Below are positions 1-10,502 of a stretch of 45,197 bases of DNA, piece after piece. Under the pieces are notes generated by a model that was not told where the DNA came from, searched no databases, and saw nothing but the letters and a program-made list of their open reading frames with translations. Positions within the stretch are counted from its first letter, which is position 1, and each line of letters begins with the position of its first letter. The position numbers and the translations under genes are program-made. This DNA comes from Verrucomicrobiota bacterium. Its GTDB lineage: Bacteria > Chlamydiota > Chlamydiia > Chlamydiales > Rhabdochlamydiaceae. Where the stretch lies: the NCBI GenBank assembly GCA_018239985.1, contig JAFEGK010000019.1, positions 2,368 to 47,564 of the forward strand. The letters run 5' to 3'.

Positions 1-71
1 CCCAAAATTTGAATCGAAAATCGGTCAAAAGAACCCGCAAATTGGCTGAAACTGAGTTTGTGGACAGTCTC
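1..71. repeat. dispersed repeat, family A, copy 1
   Basis: This stretch, abutting the uvrA stop codon, is the reverse complement of a diverged copy at 28699-28770. The outer blocks are nearly identical: the half reading GAGTTTGTGGACAGTCTC is the same in both, as is CCCAAAATTTGAAT at the other end, while the middle has drifted. A third, partial match lies at 10503-10540. The function is unknown. The copies sit at gene 3' ends. Confidence 0.7.
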
Positions 72-3000
72 TTAATTCAGCAACCCTTTCAGATACCTGG
101 CTGTATAGGATTTTGGGTGCTGGGCCACGTCTTCGGGGGGCCCTTGGCAGACGATTTCGCCGCCGCGGTTTCCGGCTTCAGGGCCAAGGTCAATGACGTA
201 ATCGGCGCTGGCTATCACGTCGAGGTTGTGTTCGATGATGATGACGGTGTTGCCCCGGTCGACTAGGGAATGGAAGATTTTCAGGAGGGGGACGATATCA
301 GAGCTGTGGAGTCCGATCGTGGGCTCGTCGAAGAGGTAGAGGGTTTTGCCAGTTGAGCGTTTGGAGAGCTCCCGAGCTAGGCGCAGTCTTTGCGCTTCCC
401 CGCCTGAGAGGGTGGCGATTTCTTGGCCCAGCTGCAAGTAGCCAAGACCTACTGAAACTAATGTTTCGAGGATCCGGACTGCTTTGGGGATGGGGATGAG
501 CCACTCTAGGGTCTCTTCGACGGTCATCTCTAACACTTGTCCGAGGTGTTTGCCTTTCGTCTTGACCTGGAGGGCTTGGGGGTTCAGGCGGAAGCCGTTG
601 CAGGAGTCACAGAGGACGCGGATGGGGGGAAGGAATTGCATTTCGACTTTTCGTTTTCCCAGGCCCCAGCACTTCATGCACATCCCTTTGAGGTGGTTGG
701 AGCTGAAATTTTTCGGTTTGAGTCCGCGGGCTTTGGCTTCTGGCAATTCGGCGAAGAACTGTCGCAAGGGTGCTGAAAGGTCTGTGTAGGTGCTGATGTC
801 GGCCCGGTTGGTGTGGCCGATGGGGTTTTGGTCGATCACAAGCATTTTGTCGAACGCTTTGACCCCGGTGATGTGGGCCCCAGCGTAGGTGATGCTGTCT
901 GGCTGTTTTCTCGTTGCGAGCACTTGCTGCATCGCGGGGCGCAGCAGGTCGTTGATGAGGGTCGATTTTCCCGAACCAGAGACTCCAGTCACACAGGTAA
1001 AAATGCCTATTGGTAAATCGACTGAGAGGTTTTTGAGATTGTGGAGGTGGGCGTTTTCCATCCTAATGGTGTTTTTAAAGGGGCGTCTTTGTTCGGGCAG
1101 GGGGATCTTTTTTTTGCCACTGAGGTAGGCACCTGTGAGAGAATAGGGATTTTTCTTAATTTGGGCCAAGGTGCCACTGGCAATGATTTGCCCGCCGTGT
1201 TTGCCGGCAGAGGGACCAAAGTCGATGATGTGGTCGGCAATTTCAATGGTCATCGGATCGTGCTCCACCATCAGTAGAGTGTTGCCTTGGTCGCACAGCT
1301 TTCTAAGCGAGCGGTTCAACAGGGCGTTGTTGTGGGGATGGAGGCCTATGGTCGGCTCATCAAGCACGTACAAACATCCGGTGAGCCAACTTCCTAATTG
1401 TCTGGCGAGGCGAATCCGTTGGGTCTCACCGCCACTTAAAGTTGGAGCGGAGCGGTCTAGGGAAAGGTAGCCCAGGCCAATTTCGCTCATGAAATGAAGT
1501 CTGTGTTTGAGTTGCGAGAGGGTTTCATCGAGGAGAGGATCGACCTTGAGCTTTTGAATGAACGCTTGAGCTTCGGTTAAAGGTAATGCACACACGTCTG
1601 CAATGGAGAGCTTGTCGATCCGGACGTTGCGGGCGAGGGGATTGAGGCGGGTGCCCTGGCAGGAGGGGCAGGTGATTTGCTCGACCCAAAAGGCTAGCTC
1701 CTCTTTTAGCTCATTTGTCGCCGATTTGGCCAGCTTGGCAAAGAGGGGGCCTAGGCCAATGAATTTGAATCTGTACCCTTTTTTCTCAAGGGGGATATCG
1801 GAGCCACTCAAGATGATTTGGAGCTGTTCTGAGGGGAGTTTTTCAAGGGGACAGTCGGAGTCTATACCGAGATTCTCCATCATCTCTTCGAAGAGGCCAA
1901 GGACGCTTCTCACGGCGTGGTCTTTCCAGAGCTTTTTCATCAGGGCGTACGGGCTCATCCGCATGATTGTCCGGTGTTTTTGCAAATTGGCACCAAATTG
2001 GAAGCCCAGGCCCAAACAATCCATGCACATCCCTTGAGCCGTGTTGAAAGAAAAAGTGTGGGGAGTGATGGGTGGATACGATTTGCCGGTAGTGGGGTCT
2101 GCGAAGGCGAGGTTGTAGAAAATATCTTGGTCCCCATTCTGCACGATGAGGGTGTTGCCAGCGATTTTCGCAGCTACGTCGATCGCCTCGTAGATCCGTT
2201 TTTTTGATTTTGCAGCCACCGTGAGCCGGTCGACGATGAGGAGAACTTCATTTTTGCGCCGTTTGTCGAAGGGGATTTCGGCGTCGAGCTCGTAGACTTC
2301 CTTGTTGAGTCTAATCCGGAGATACCCCTCTTTCAGCAGCCTCTCTTTCATCTGCTCAAAACCCTCTTTCAGATCGAGGGGGGCAAGGATCTGGATTTTG
2401 GTGTTTTCAGGCAGCTCGAGGAGCTGATTCAAGACGAATTCTTTGCTGATCGAGCGGATTTGCTTGCCAGTCTCAGGGGAATAGGCGGTGCCGAGGTGGG
2501 CAAAGAGGACCCTTAAATAGTCGTAGCTTTCGGTCATCGTCCCGATGGTCGAGCGGGGGTTGCCCGCATGACTTTTTTGCTCGATCGCAATCGCAGCCAG
2601 TAGCCCATCGATCGCTTCGACTTTGGGTTTCGACATCTGCTTGACGTACTGACGGGCGTAGGCCGACATCGACTCTATGTAACGGCGCTGCCCTTCTGCG
2701 TAGACCGTTTCAAAAGCGAGCGACGATTTTCCCGATCCTGAAGGGCCGGTACAGATGGTGATTTTCCCATGGGGGATCGTCAGATTGAGTTGTTTGAGGT
2801 TATTTTGCTCCGCCTTTTCGATTTCAATGACGTTTGTCACTTCAATCTGCTTCTTCTTAGGTCGCTTCATCACCGTCAGAGGCTCAAAGTTCAACGCCTT
2901 GTGGACCGCTTTTCCCGTCGGGGTATCCATTTTGGCAATTTTCTCTGGGCGACCTGTAGCGACGATTTCCCCCCCATAATCGCCCCCCTCGGGTCCAAGA

Positions 3001-5699
3001 TCGATGATCCAATCGGCCGTTTTAACCAGATCCATGTTGTGTTCGATCACAAGGACCGAATTTTTCTTGTCGACCAGTTTTTGGAGCACGTCAATCAATT
3101 TGGCGATGTCGTGAAAATGGAGCCCGGTTGTCGGCTCGTCGAGGATGTAGAGGGTCCGGCCGGTGGCTGGGCGAGAGAGCTCTTTTGCCAGCTTGATCCT
3201 CTGCGCTTCGCCCCCTGAGAGGGTAGGGGAGCTTTGGCCGAGTTTGATATAGCCAAGGCCCACTTCATGCAACAGCTCAATTTTGCTCCGGATAGAGGGA
3301 ATCGCATCGAAAAATTCGAGAGCATCGGAGACGGTCATTTCAAGCACATCGTAGATGCTTTTGCCCTTATAGAGTACTGAGAGGGTCTTTTGATCGAAGC
3401 GGCGCCCTTGGCACACTTCGCAAGTGGCCCACTCATCTTCCATGAAGTCCATGTCAATTTTGATCATCCCCATGCCGCCACAATGGGGGCAGGAGCCCTC
3501 TTTGACGTTAAAACTAAAATGGCCTGCTTTGTACCCCTGAGCCTGGGCCTCTGGCAGTTTAGCGAATAGATCCCGAATCAGATCAAAGAGTTTGATATAG
3601 GTGGAGGGATTGGAGCGGGGAGTGCGGCCAATCGGCGATTGATCGATGGCAATCACCTTATCGATCTCTTCAATCCCTTTGACCTTCTCATGCCTACCCA
3701 CTTTTAGGGAAGCGTTGTGGAGGGCATTGGAGAGGAACGGATAGAGGATATCGGTGATCAGCGACGATTTTCCCGAGCCTGAGACCCCCGTCACCGCGAC
3801 AAGCATCTCGAGGGGGATTTTGACCGATACATTTTTCAGGTTGTGATGGAGGGCTCCTACTATTTCAATACTCTTTTTCGAATCGGGTCTTCTTTTTGGA
3901 ATTTCGATTTTTTTCCTGCCCGTCAGGTAATCTGCGGTGAGTGATCTGGGGTTTTGGAGCAGATCGTTCATTGTGCCTGAGACGATGATTTCACCGCCCA
4001 ATTTTCCAGCAAGCGGGCCCACATCGACGATGTGATCGGCTGCCAGAATGGTCTCTTCGTCGTGTTCAACGACAATCACCGTATTGCCCCGATCGCAAAG
4101 AGCCCTCAGAGAAGCTAAGAGCTTCGTATTATCGCGTGGGTGGAGCCCGATGGAGGGCTCATCGAGAACATAAGTTGCCTTGGAGAGGCCCGAGCCGATT
4201 TGCGACGCCAATCGGACCCGCTGCGCTTCGCCGCCCGAAAGGGTCGGCGCTGTTCTCTCGAGCGTCAAATAGTGGAGCCCGACATCGAAGAGGAAAAAGA
4301 GCCTTTCGCGGATCTCTTTAATTAGCTCTCCAGCGATGATCGTCTCCTCCTCCGACAAGCTAAGAGTCTCAAAAAAATGGAGACATTTTTCGATCGATAG
4401 TGCCGTCAGCTGCTGAATCGTAAGTCCGCGAAACTGGGTCGCTGCAGGGTAGGGCTTGATCCTTGCTCCAAGGCAATCAGAGCAGAGCGATTCCTCCATC
4501 AAGTCAGCCATATTTTGTCGATAGACATCGGAGGTGGCCTCTTGGAATCGTTGATGTGCCTCGTGCAGAACCCCTTTCCAGCCCACATATTCGGTCCAGC
4601 TCTGATGCTTGGTCGGGTGGACAAACTCCATCTTCACCCACTTTTTATCGACCCCATACAAAAACACCTTCCGAGCCTCAGGCGCAAGATCTTTCCAAGG
4701 CGTTTGGACACTAAATTTGTAGATCCTAGCCAAATTGTTGTAGATATTGCCGAAGCGGATTGTTGAATAGGAGCTTCCCACGCTACAGCAATCTTCGGCA
4801 ATGCTTTTTTCCGGATCAATGATCTTCTCGACAATAAACTGCTGGATCGTCCCCAGCCCGTGACAGGTGGGACACATCCCGCTTGGGTGATTGAATGAAA
4901 AATCTTGCGGCTCAAGCGGCCCATAGGAGAGACCCGATTTTGGGCTGTAGGCATGCTCTGAGAAAAACTCTTCCCGGCCACTATCAGGATCCAAAATTGT
5001 CAGGAGCCCTTTTCCCGCTTCAAGCCCCTGCATCACCGCTTCTGTTAGCCGTCCCCGCTCCTCCTGCCGCACAACCAACCGATCGATCACCAGATCTAAA
5101 TCGTGCCCTACCTTCCCATCGACCCCGATCCCATCGCCGATTTCGATGATCTTCCCATCCAGCCGCACCCGGGTATACCCCTTGCGCAAAAGCTCAGCGA
5201 ATTCATCTTTAAACTCCCCCTTCTTCCCTTTAGCGTAGGGGGCCAGCACGATGATCTTCGATTTTTCTGGAAGTTTTTGAATTTCCCGTAAAATATGCTC
5301 GACACTTTGCGGCGCTACCACCTCTCCACTAACCGGACAGTGGGGAATCCCCACCCTCGCATAAAGCAGACGCAAATAGTCATAAATGCCGGTCATCGTC
5401 CCGACAGTGGATCGGGGATTGCGCCCTGCCGTTTTTTGCTCAATAGCAATCGTCGGCGAGATCCCCTCAATCGCCTCAGCCTTTGGCCTGGGCATCTCAC
5501 CCAAATGGCGCCGGGCCATCGTGGAGAGCGACTCAATGTAACGCCTTTGCCCTTCGACATAGATCGTGTCAAAGGCCAAAGAGCTTTTGCCAGACCCCGA
5601 GACCCCCGTAAAGACGATCAGTTGATTCGGCTCGAGAGTCAAGTCGACATTTTTAAGGTTGTGAACTCCAACCTTCTTTAAAACAATCTTTTGAGTCAT
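72..5699 (-). CDS. uvrA: UvrA, tandem-duplicated excinuclease ABC subunit A
   Basis: UvrA is the damage-recognition ATPase of nucleotide excision repair; it loads UvrB on DNA in the cytoplasm. Normal UvrA is about 940 aa. This protein is about 1875 aa and holds two complete UvrA units in tandem, the known chlamydial arrangement. Four Walker A motifs (three GVSGSGKS, one GPSGSGKS) and four LSGGE(A/T)QR signatures are visible. Paired-cysteine zinc modules are present in both halves, including CPHCGGMG...CEVCQGRR in the first and CMKCWGLG...CDSCNGFR in the second. I chose ATG at 5699 (MTQKIVLKK) over an upstream in-frame codon at 5795, because the extra 32 residues are hydrophobic, lack UvrA homology and would overlap pyk. 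It is divergent from pyk, a pairing also seen in C. trachomatis. Confidence 0.97.
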   Translation of the reverse strand: MTQKIVLKKVGVHNLKNVDLTLEPNQLIVFTGVSGSGKSSLAFDTIYVEGQRRYIESLSTMARRHLGEMPRPKAEAIEGISPTIAIEQKTAGRNPRSTVGTMTGIYDYLRLLYARVGIPHCPVSGEVVAPQSVEHILREIQKLPEKSKIIVLAPYAKGKKGEFKDEFAELLRKGYTRVRLDGKIIEIGDGIGVDGKVGHDLDLVIDRLVVRQEERGRLTEAVMQGLEAGKGLLTILDPDSGREEFFSEHAYSPKSGLSYGPLEPQDFSFNHPSGMCPTCHGLGTIQQFIVEKIIDPEKSIAEDCCSVGSSYSTIRFGNIYNNLARIYKFSVQTPWKDLAPEARKVFLYGVDKKWVKMEFVHPTKHQSWTEYVGWKGVLHEAHQRFQEATSDVYRQNMADLMEESLCSDCLGARIKPYPAATQFRGLTIQQLTALSIEKCLHFFETLSLSEEETIIAGELIKEIRERLFFLFDVGLHYLTLERTAPTLSGGEAQRVRLASQIGSGLSKATYVLDEPSIGLHPRDNTKLLASLRALCDRGNTVIVVEHDEETILAADHIVDVGPLAGKLGGEIIVSGTMNDLLQNPRSLTADYLTGRKKIEIPKRRPDSKKSIEIVGALHHNLKNVSVKIPLEMLVAVTGVSGSGKSSLITDILYPFLSNALHNASLKVGRHEKVKGIEEIDKVIAIDQSPIGRTPRSNPSTYIKLFDLIRDLFAKLPEAQAQGYKAGHFSFNVKEGSCPHCGGMGMIKIDMDFMEDEWATCEVCQGRRFDQKTLSVLYKGKSIYDVLEMTVSDALEFFDAIPSIRSKIELLHEVGLGYIKLGQSSPTLSGGEAQRIKLAKELSRPATGRTLYILDEPTTGLHFHDIAKLIDVLQKLVDKKNSVLVIEHNMDLVKTADWIIDLGPEGGDYGGEIVATGRPEKIAKMDTPTGKAVHKALNFEPLTVMKRPKKKQIEVTNVIEIEKAEQNNLKQLNLTIPHGKITICTGPSGSGKSSLAFETVYAEGQRRYIESMSAYARQYVKQMSKPKVEAIDGLLAAIAIEQKSHAGNPRSTIGTMTESYDYLRVLFAHLGTAYSPETGKQIRSISKEFVLNQLLELPENTKIQILAPLDLKEGFEQMKERLLKEGYLRIRLNKEVYELDAEIPFDKRRKNEVLLIVDRLTVAAKSKKRIYEAIDVAAKIAGNTLIVQNGDQDIFYNLAFADPTTGKSYPPITPHTFSFNTAQGMCMDCLGLGFQFGANLQKHRTIMRMSPYALMKKLWKDHAVRSVLGLFEEMMENLGIDSDCPLEKLPSEQLQIILSGSDIPLEKKGYRFKFIGLGPLFAKLAKSATNELKEELAFWVEQITCPSCQGTRLNPLARNVRIDKLSIADVCALPLTEAQAFIQKLKVDPLLDETLSQLKHRLHFMSEIGLGYLSLDRSAPTLSGGETQRIRLARQLGSWLTGCLYVLDEPTIGLHPHNNALLNRSLRKLCDQGNTLLMVEHDPMTIEIADHIIDFGPSAGKHGGQIIASGTLAQIKKNPYSLTGAYLSGKKKIPLPEQRRPFKNTIRMENAHLHNLKNLSVDLPIGIFTCVTGVSGSGKSTLINDLLRPAMQQVLATRKQPDSITYAGAHITGVKAFDKMLVIDQNPIGHTNRADISTYTDLSAPLRQFFAELPEAKARGLKPKNFSSNHLKGMCMKCWGLGKRKVEMQFLPPIRVLCDSCNGFRLNPQALQVKTKGKHLGQVLEMTVEETLEWLIPIPKAVRILETLVSVGLGYLQLGQEIATLSGGEAQRLRLARELSKRSTGKTLYLFDEPTIGLHSSDIVPLLKIFHSLVDRGNTVIIIEHNLDVIASADYVIDLGPEAGNRGGEIVCQGPPEDVAQHPKSYTARYLKGLLN

Positions 5700-5708
5700 A
5701 GAGGTACC

Positions 5709-5737
5709 ATCATACGCCTCGAAAGAGTTGAGAACAA
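5709..5737 (-). promoter_or_regulatory. candidate sigma70-like promoter of uvrA
   Basis: On the minus strand TTGTTC, a 17-bp spacer and TATGAT precede the uvrA ATG at 5699. The predicted transcription start is only a few bases before the ATG. The -35 match is weak (4 of 6). Confidence 0.4.
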
Positions 5738-5763
5738 GAGTTTGATACCATATGATGAGGAAT

Positions 5764-7203
5764 ATGAGAACGCGCACCAAAATCATCTGCACCATGGGAC
5801 CTGCTGTCGGCTCCTATGAGAAAATCCTCGAGCTAATCGACGCCGGTATGAACGTGGCCCGCCTCAATTTTTCCCATGGGACCCATGAAGAGCACAAAAA
5901 GATGATCGATAACCTCAAGAGGGCCCGTGCTGAGAAAAAAGTGCCTCTTGCCATCATGCTCGATACCAAAGGGCCCAAAATCCGGCTCGCCGTTCTTCCT
6001 CAACCGATCCCAGTCAAAAAAGGGGAAGAATTGCTTCTCACCCCAGGGGGCACTCCCCAAGACAACCGGATCCCCGTCTTTCCTGGTGTCGCCATCCAGC
6101 CCCTGAAAAAAGGGGACTCAGTTCTTATTGACGATGGCTACATCTGCGCTCAAGTGCTTGAAAATACCCCCCAAGGAGTCCGTATCCAAATTCTCAACGA
6201 CGGACTGATTAAAAGCCAAAAAGGGGTCAACCTGCCCTACGTCGACGTCCCCCTGCCCGCAATGACCGAGCAAGATGTCAAAGATATCCAATTTGGTTGC
6301 GAGCAAGACATCGATCTCATCGCCGCCTCTTTCATCCGCTCTGCCGATCACGTCAAATCGATTCGGGACCTGCTCATCAAACTCAAAAAACCAGAGATCC
6401 ATATCATCGCCAAGATCGAAAGTAGCCTCGGCGTGCAGAATTTCGATAGCATCCTCCACGAGGCCGATGGCATCATGGTCGCCCGAGGCGATCTAGGGGT
6501 CGAATTGCCGATTCAACAAGTGCCAGTCCTGCAAAAAATGATGATTCGCAAAGGGGTCAAAGCCTCTAAACCGGTCGTCACCGCCACCCAGATGCTCGAA
6601 TCGATGATCAATAACCCCCGCCCCACCCGTGCCGAAGCCTCCGATGTCGCAAATGCCATCTACGATAGCACCTCCGCCGTCATGCTCTCTGGTGAGACCG
6701 CGGTTGGCAAATATCCCATCGAAACCGTCAAAATCATGCGGAGCATCGTCGATACAGCTGAATCCGATTTCCACTACCGCGATTTTTTCCATCATGAGTC
6801 GCGTATCGACTGCCAAGACATCTCCAGCGCCATCTCCCTTGCCTCGGTTCGTGCTGCCTACAGCCTCGATGCCCAAGCGATTTTTGCCTTCACCTCCAGC
6901 GGACTCACCGCCTGCCTCATCTCCCGGTACCGCCCCGAAATGCCCATCATCGCCCTGACCGACAACCCCAAAACTTACCACCAACTAGCATTCAACTGGG
7001 GCGTCATCCCCGTCGACCCCACCCCCTCCAAAAACGCCCGCGAAGCCCTCGCCATCACCAGCGCCTTTGCCCGCAAACGAAACCTCGTCAAGAGCGGCGA
7101 CCGGGTCATCGTCACCACCGGCACCCCATTTGGCATCAAAGGAACCACGAATAACATGTTTGTGGAGACACTCGATGGAGAACTTGTTCGAGGTGATGAA
7201 TGA
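5764..7203 (+). CDS. pyk: pyruvate kinase
   Basis: Pyruvate kinase converts phosphoenolpyruvate and ADP to pyruvate and ATP, the last step of glycolysis. The family signatures are in order: RTKIICTMGPA at the N-terminus, NVARLNFSHG, MLDTKGPKIR, the active-site stretch ARGDLGVE, QMLESM, and MLSGETAVGKYP. About 479 aa is the usual length. The start is taken at 5764 (MRTRTKII), where homology begins. Earlier in-frame ATGs at 5752 and 5755 would add four or three residues and cannot be excluded. It is divergent from uvrA with about 60 bp between, and ends in a strong hairpin shared with the convergent gene. Confidence 0.97.
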   Translation: MRTRTKIICTMGPAVGSYEKILELIDAGMNVARLNFSHGTHEEHKKMIDNLKRARAEKKVPLAIMLDTKGPKIRLAVLPQPIPVKKGEELLLTPGGTPQDNRIPVFPGVAIQPLKKGDSVLIDDGYICAQVLENTPQGVRIQILNDGLIKSQKGVNLPYVDVPLPAMTEQDVKDIQFGCEQDIDLIAASFIRSADHVKSIRDLLIKLKKPEIHIIAKIESSLGVQNFDSILHEADGIMVARGDLGVELPIQQVPVLQKMMIRKGVKASKPVVTATQMLESMINNPRPTRAEASDVANAIYDSTSAVMLSGETAVGKYPIETVKIMRSIVDTAESDFHYRDFFHHESRIDCQDISSAISLASVRAAYSLDAQAIFAFTSSGLTACLISRYRPEMPIIALTDNPKTYHQLAFNWGVIPVDPTPSKNAREALAITSAFARKRNLVKSGDRVIVTTGTPFGIKGTTNNMFVETLDGELVRGDE

Positions 7204-7209
7204 AAATAA

Positions 7210-7243
7210 AAAAACACCTTCCTCTTGGGAGGAAGATGTTTTT
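7210..7243. terminator. bidirectional rho-independent terminator
   Basis: A 15-bp stem with one mismatch (arms 7210-7224 and 7229-7243, loop TTGG) is flanked by an A run on the left and a T run on the right. It lies between the convergent genes pyk (+) and the 7264-8238 gene (-), so it can end both transcripts. Confidence 0.85.
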
Positions 7244-7263
7244 ATCGCGGATAGGTTTAAGGA

Positions 7264-8238
7264 TTACAATTTCCCAGTGACTTTTTGTTCTAGTCGATTT
7301 ACAACCTCATCGAGGCGATAGTAGTTGTAACTTGTTTTCATCAACACATTCCATTTTTTCGCTTCTTCTAAAACAGCTTTGTCTCCTTCATGAGACTCAG
7401 CTCTAATCACATCGATGAGCGTTGTGATAAGTGCATCTGAAGCTTCAATAGCCGGTTCTCTATATTTATTTAAGAGCTCTGATTTAACTCTCTTCAATTG
7501 CCCTTTCAGTTCTCGATCCATATTGATGTCGAGTTTTTCCAGAGTATCGATCATTCTGAGCCCATTCTTAATGTCTTTAACTGTGAGATTATCTCCTTTT
7601 GCATTAAGATCACCCACTACGTTTTGAGCTTGAGCTAACGCATTTAAAACATCAGCCTTGTTTAATGCCTTTTCTTTTCCATCAATGAGCTCACCTAGCT
7701 TTTTGTTATTTAATGTTTTATTAAGCTCTCTAAGCTGCTTGATCATCTGAAGACCTGTTTCAACATCGTCTTCAGAAATGTATTCCTTCTTGACAATAGC
7801 AGATACCTTCGCCAACAGCCCTTTAGCCTGAGCTTTTTCTTTTGAGTGAGTTGCATTTGGATCAGTATTTTCACCCGTTTTAGTTATAACCGCTGCAGCC
7901 GGTTTTTGTGCAGAATTAGCTGCTGCTACTCGCCCCCGAGGCTGAGAGACCACTGTAGTTGCAGCCCGTTTTTGTCCAGGATTAGCTGGTGGTACTTGAG
8001 CCGTTAGCTTTGGCTCGACAACTGAAGCTGTTTTCCTAGCGCCTGGAAGTCGTCTTCTAGAAATATCCCTTTGGACTAAGTCATCCATCGTAGCTGTTTG
8101 CTTATAACCGAAAAGGCTAGCAATTGCTGAGAAGAACGAGCAGATCCCTTCCCAAATAGAAAATCGACCTTTTGCCTTAGGTTGTGCATCCTGAACGGCT
8201 GGGCTTTGATTTGATCGAACATGAATTTTAACTGACAT
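7264..8238 (-). CDS. orphan helical-repeat protein, 324 aa
   Basis: I do not recognise this as a known family. The start at 8238 (MSVKIHVRSN) is fixed by AAGGAG six bases upstream; an in-frame start at 8256 has none. Residues 26-45 are short and hydrophobic (WEGICSFFSAIASLFGY). Residues 65-135 are Ala/Pro/Lys-rich low complexity. The rest is helical and contains about three copies of a 55-60-residue module (roughly 136-196, 200-258, 264-321). The first two are clearly alike (EDDVETGLQMIKQLRELNK and VKDIKNGLRMIDTLEKLDI). The next two minus-strand genes carry the same module. There is no Sec signal. A secreted effector is possible, but this is only an inference from context and composition. Confidence 0.8.
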   Translation of the reverse strand: MSVKIHVRSNQSPAVQDAQPKAKGRFSIWEGICSFFSAIASLFGYKQTATMDDLVQRDISRRRLPGARKTASVVEPKLTAQVPPANPGQKRAATTVVSQPRGRVAAANSAQKPAAAVITKTGENTDPNATHSKEKAQAKGLLAKVSAIVKKEYISEDDVETGLQMIKQLRELNKTLNNKKLGELIDGKEKALNKADVLNALAQAQNVVGDLNAKGDNLTVKDIKNGLRMIDTLEKLDINMDRELKGQLKRVKSELLNKYREPAIEASDALITTLIDVIRAESHEGDKAVLEEAKKWNVLMKTSYNYYRLDEVVNRLEQKVTGKL

Positions 8239-8267
8239 ATTATACTCCTTTATCATTACTTAATACA

Positions 8268-8296
8268 ATATTAACAAATAATGAATTATAAGTCAA
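8268..8296 (-). promoter_or_regulatory. sigma70-like promoter of the 324-aa orphan gene
   Basis: The minus strand reads TTGACT, a 17-bp spacer, then TAATAT, about 30 bp upstream of the ATG at 8238 and followed by a good Shine-Dalgarno sequence. Confidence 0.6.
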
Positions 8297-8417
8297 GCAA
8301 TTTGTATTAATTATTTATTTTAATTAAAGAAAATGACTGTAGTTTTTATCTACTTAACTATATAATAATGAATTAGTTGAATTCCAATTTTCTCTTGCAT
8401 TCGAAAAAAATCAGGCA

Positions 8418-8453
8418 AAAAAAAGACAACTAATTGCTAGCCAATTAGTTGTC
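8418..8453 (-). terminator. rho-independent terminator of the 8489-9682 gene
   Basis: A 12-bp perfect stem (8425-8436 with 8442-8453, 5-base loop) is followed on the minus strand by a run of T from 8424 downward. It lies 36 bp past the stop of the upstream minus-strand gene and separates it from the next orphan gene. Confidence 0.85.
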
Positions 8454-8488
8454 ATTTTTCCTCTATGGAGCGTTGAATGTAGGTCTAT

Positions 8489-9682
8489 TTATTCTGCTTT
8501 TTGGGTTGTTCCTTCCATTTCTTTCATCCAGCGCTCTGCCCCCTTAGCGAGCTCTGTAAGGTGCTCTTGAGCGGCTTCTTTGAGGTTCTGAATTTTCTGG
8601 TTAGCTCGTGAAATCCTTTCATTTAATTCAGCGTCAACTGTTGGGTCCTTATTGCTCTTTTTGAGCGTACCAAGAATATGATAGATACCGTTAATAATGC
8701 CAAATTCCTCATCATCATTATAAAGTTCTTCCTCCCGGGACTTGGCTTGCAACTTTTCTACCGAGTCCTCGAGTTTTTTTACCCATTTTGTCAGCTGAGA
8801 TCGATAAATCTTGTTTACTCCATCCTGAGCTTTATTAAGGCTTCGATCAACTGCATTTATTTGCAATACTTGATTGAATTCTCGGAGAACTGGAATTGCC
8901 TCTCTCAATATACGTAAGTCAGAGTCTTCAATTTCAATTTCCTGGCCCTTTTTTGCCTTTAGGTTTTCTAGAGCTTCTTTGAATTTAGCAGTTGTTTCAC
9001 GAAATTTTGCGACCTCTTCATGTGTAAGAGTGCGCTTTGGTGCGGGAGCCTCTACCGGATTACTTTCAACAGCTTGACTGCTCTGTGCTGCAATCTTTAG
9101 ATCACTAATCACCTTTTGAGCTGACGAGATTCTTTCAGCTAGATCTGGTCTTTCAAGACGGCTTAGAGCTGCTGTTTTGTCCTCGAGTTTCAATAAATCG
9201 GGGTCATTGGCTTCAATTTTCTGCCCATTTTTTATCTTGGCATATAATTTGAGCAAGGCCACATCGAATTCCTTTTCTATTTGCTGGAATTCCTCTCCCC
9301 TGTTTTTGGAGTTTGGCCCACGCGAAATCATAATCAGCGGTTTTAAATCTTCTCGGTCAGGCCATTCTGCAAATCGTTCCCTTTGCGCTTTGTTGATGAC
9401 TGGTTTGGGCGTCTTATTTACTGCAGCTCGCCCTTCTTTAGGCGGCGGAGGTTGCACTTGAGTTACTCTCGTTTTTAAGTTTTCGGTTGTGGGTTTAGCT
9501 GCTTTAGTTTCAGACTCAAAAAGACTGCAGATCCAGTCCCAGAGATCATTGAGTAATTGGATTAAGCCATCCATTTCATAGGTCTGAACTGTCCAAAAAT
9601 GCCCAAAGGCGGAGCTCCCGTACTCGTTAAACTGAGCTTCAGGCATTTGGTGAGCACTTGAAGTTTCATGTATTTTTGTCAT
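8489..9682 (-). CDS. orphan helical-repeat protein, 397 aa
   Basis: No family is recognised. ATG at 9682 has AAGG seven bases upstream. The N-terminal 60 residues include a hydrophobic, Trp-rich stretch (LIQLLNDLWDWICSLFE). Then comes a Pro/Lys-rich linker (about 62-100), followed by three copies of a helical module (about 136-198, 231-293, 300-368) with the shared pattern of an acidic cap, then a leucine-rich helix (ANDPDLLKLEDKTAALSRL; IEDSDLRILREAIPVLREF). The same pattern appears in the flanking minus-strand orphans, so these three look like paralogues with different module counts. It has its own promoter and terminator. The role is unknown. Confidence 0.8.
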   Translation of the reverse strand: MTKIHETSSAHQMPEAQFNEYGSSAFGHFWTVQTYEMDGLIQLLNDLWDWICSLFESETKAAKPTTENLKTRVTQVQPPPPKEGRAAVNKTPKPVINKAQRERFAEWPDREDLKPLIMISRGPNSKNRGEEFQQIEKEFDVALLKLYAKIKNGQKIEANDPDLLKLEDKTAALSRLERPDLAERISSAQKVISDLKIAAQSSQAVESNPVEAPAPKRTLTHEEVAKFRETTAKFKEALENLKAKKGQEIEIEDSDLRILREAIPVLREFNQVLQINAVDRSLNKAQDGVNKIYRSQLTKWVKKLEDSVEKLQAKSREEELYNDDEEFGIINGIYHILGTLKKSNKDPTVDAELNERISRANQKIQNLKEAAQEHLTELAKGAERWMKEMEGTTQKAE

Positions 9683-9712
9683 ATTTTAACCTTCTATTAA
9701 TTATCTAAGCTA

Positions 9713-9741
9713 ATTTTACTATAAATTTAATTACTTGTCAA
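9713..9741 (-). promoter_or_regulatory. sigma70-like promoter of the 397-aa orphan gene
   Basis: The minus strand reads TTGACA, 17 bp, TAAAAT, with the -10 box 30 bp upstream of the ATG at 9682. The -35 box is a perfect consensus. Confidence 0.65.
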
Positions 9742-9779
9742 TTAAATTATTTATATGCGACTAATTAATAATTAGATGG

Positions 9780-10376
9780 TTAGAGCTTTTGTATTTGAAA
9801 AGATTTTAATCTGGCCTCAAAGACATTGATTTGTTCGGCCGTAGTAGGGGAGTCGATCTCCTCGTTTTCAGACTTAAGTTCGGTGATGAGATCAAAAGCT
9901 CTCTTATATTCAGGGGGTTCGAGCGACTCTTTTGTTAGTAGTCTTCGAAGAGTCTGTTTTAGTTCTTCAACTTGAACCTCAGTTTCATACTCTTCTTCTT
10001 GTTCTCTCGATCTAGAGATAGCGATAGGATTGCTTCTTGGAATTTCTAGTGATTTGCCTTTAGGTGTTGACTCAAGTTTTAGCTGAGGCTTGTTCCTCTC
10101 TGGTCTTCTGTAAGTTTGAGTAGGAGGAAAGGACTCCTCTTCCTCGAGGATAAATTGCAGTTTTCTGTCTGGAGGTGGTGCTCTCCAAATTTCTTCTCCC
10201 GGGCAGCCAAAGCATAGAAAAAGGGGGTTTATTTTTGTAGCTGTTTTAGCTGTATCTGAAAGGGGGCTTTTTGTAAATCCGATCATAGACCAAACGCGGC
10301 CAAAGGCATAGCCAGCGAGGTTTTCAAGTGATGAGACTCCCGGAATTATTCTAATAATGTTTAATATTGAATTCAT
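9780..10376 (-). CDS. orphan protein with one helical module, 198 aa
   Basis: No known family. ATG at 10376 (MNSILNIIRI) is preferred over an in-frame TTG at 10397, because the promoter -10 box at 10385-10390 lies between them. There is no clear Shine-Dalgarno sequence, so the leader would be very short. The N-terminus shares an AFG-x-x-W pattern with the neighbouring 397-aa protein (AFGRVW and AFGHFW). The middle is charged and Pro-rich, and the C-terminus (about 134-193) carries one copy of the helical module found two to three times in the two neighbours. This makes it the shortest member of a local paralogous set. Confidence 0.72.
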   Translation of the reverse strand: MNSILNIIRIIPGVSSLENLAGYAFGRVWSMIGFTKSPLSDTAKTATKINPLFLCFGCPGEEIWRAPPPDRKLQFILEEEESFPPTQTYRRPERNKPQLKLESTPKGKSLEIPRSNPIAISRSREQEEEYETEVQVEELKQTLRRLLTKESLEPPEYKRAFDLITELKSENEEIDSPTTAEQINVFEARLKSFQIQKL

Positions 10377-10384
10377 ATAAATTA

Positions 10385-10413
10385 ATTGTATAATCAAACA
10401 AAATTAATGTCAA
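10385..10413 (-). promoter_or_regulatory. sigma70-like promoter of the 198-aa orphan gene
   Basis: The minus strand reads TTGACA, 17 bp, TACAAT. The -10 box ends 9 bases before the ATG at 10376, which predicts a leader of only a few bases. Confidence 0.6.
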
Positions 10414-10502
10414 TTTAATTTAAAATTTAATTTACATTGATTCCAATTAGCATTGGGGCTATATTTTTTTACTTGAACCACAAGAACCTATCTCAATAAA
10501 AA

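Noticed and set aside
484-5681. Several plus-strand frames of 60-144 codons across uvrA
   Set aside because: They are antisense shadows of a strongly coding minus-strand gene and have no ribosome sites or family matches.
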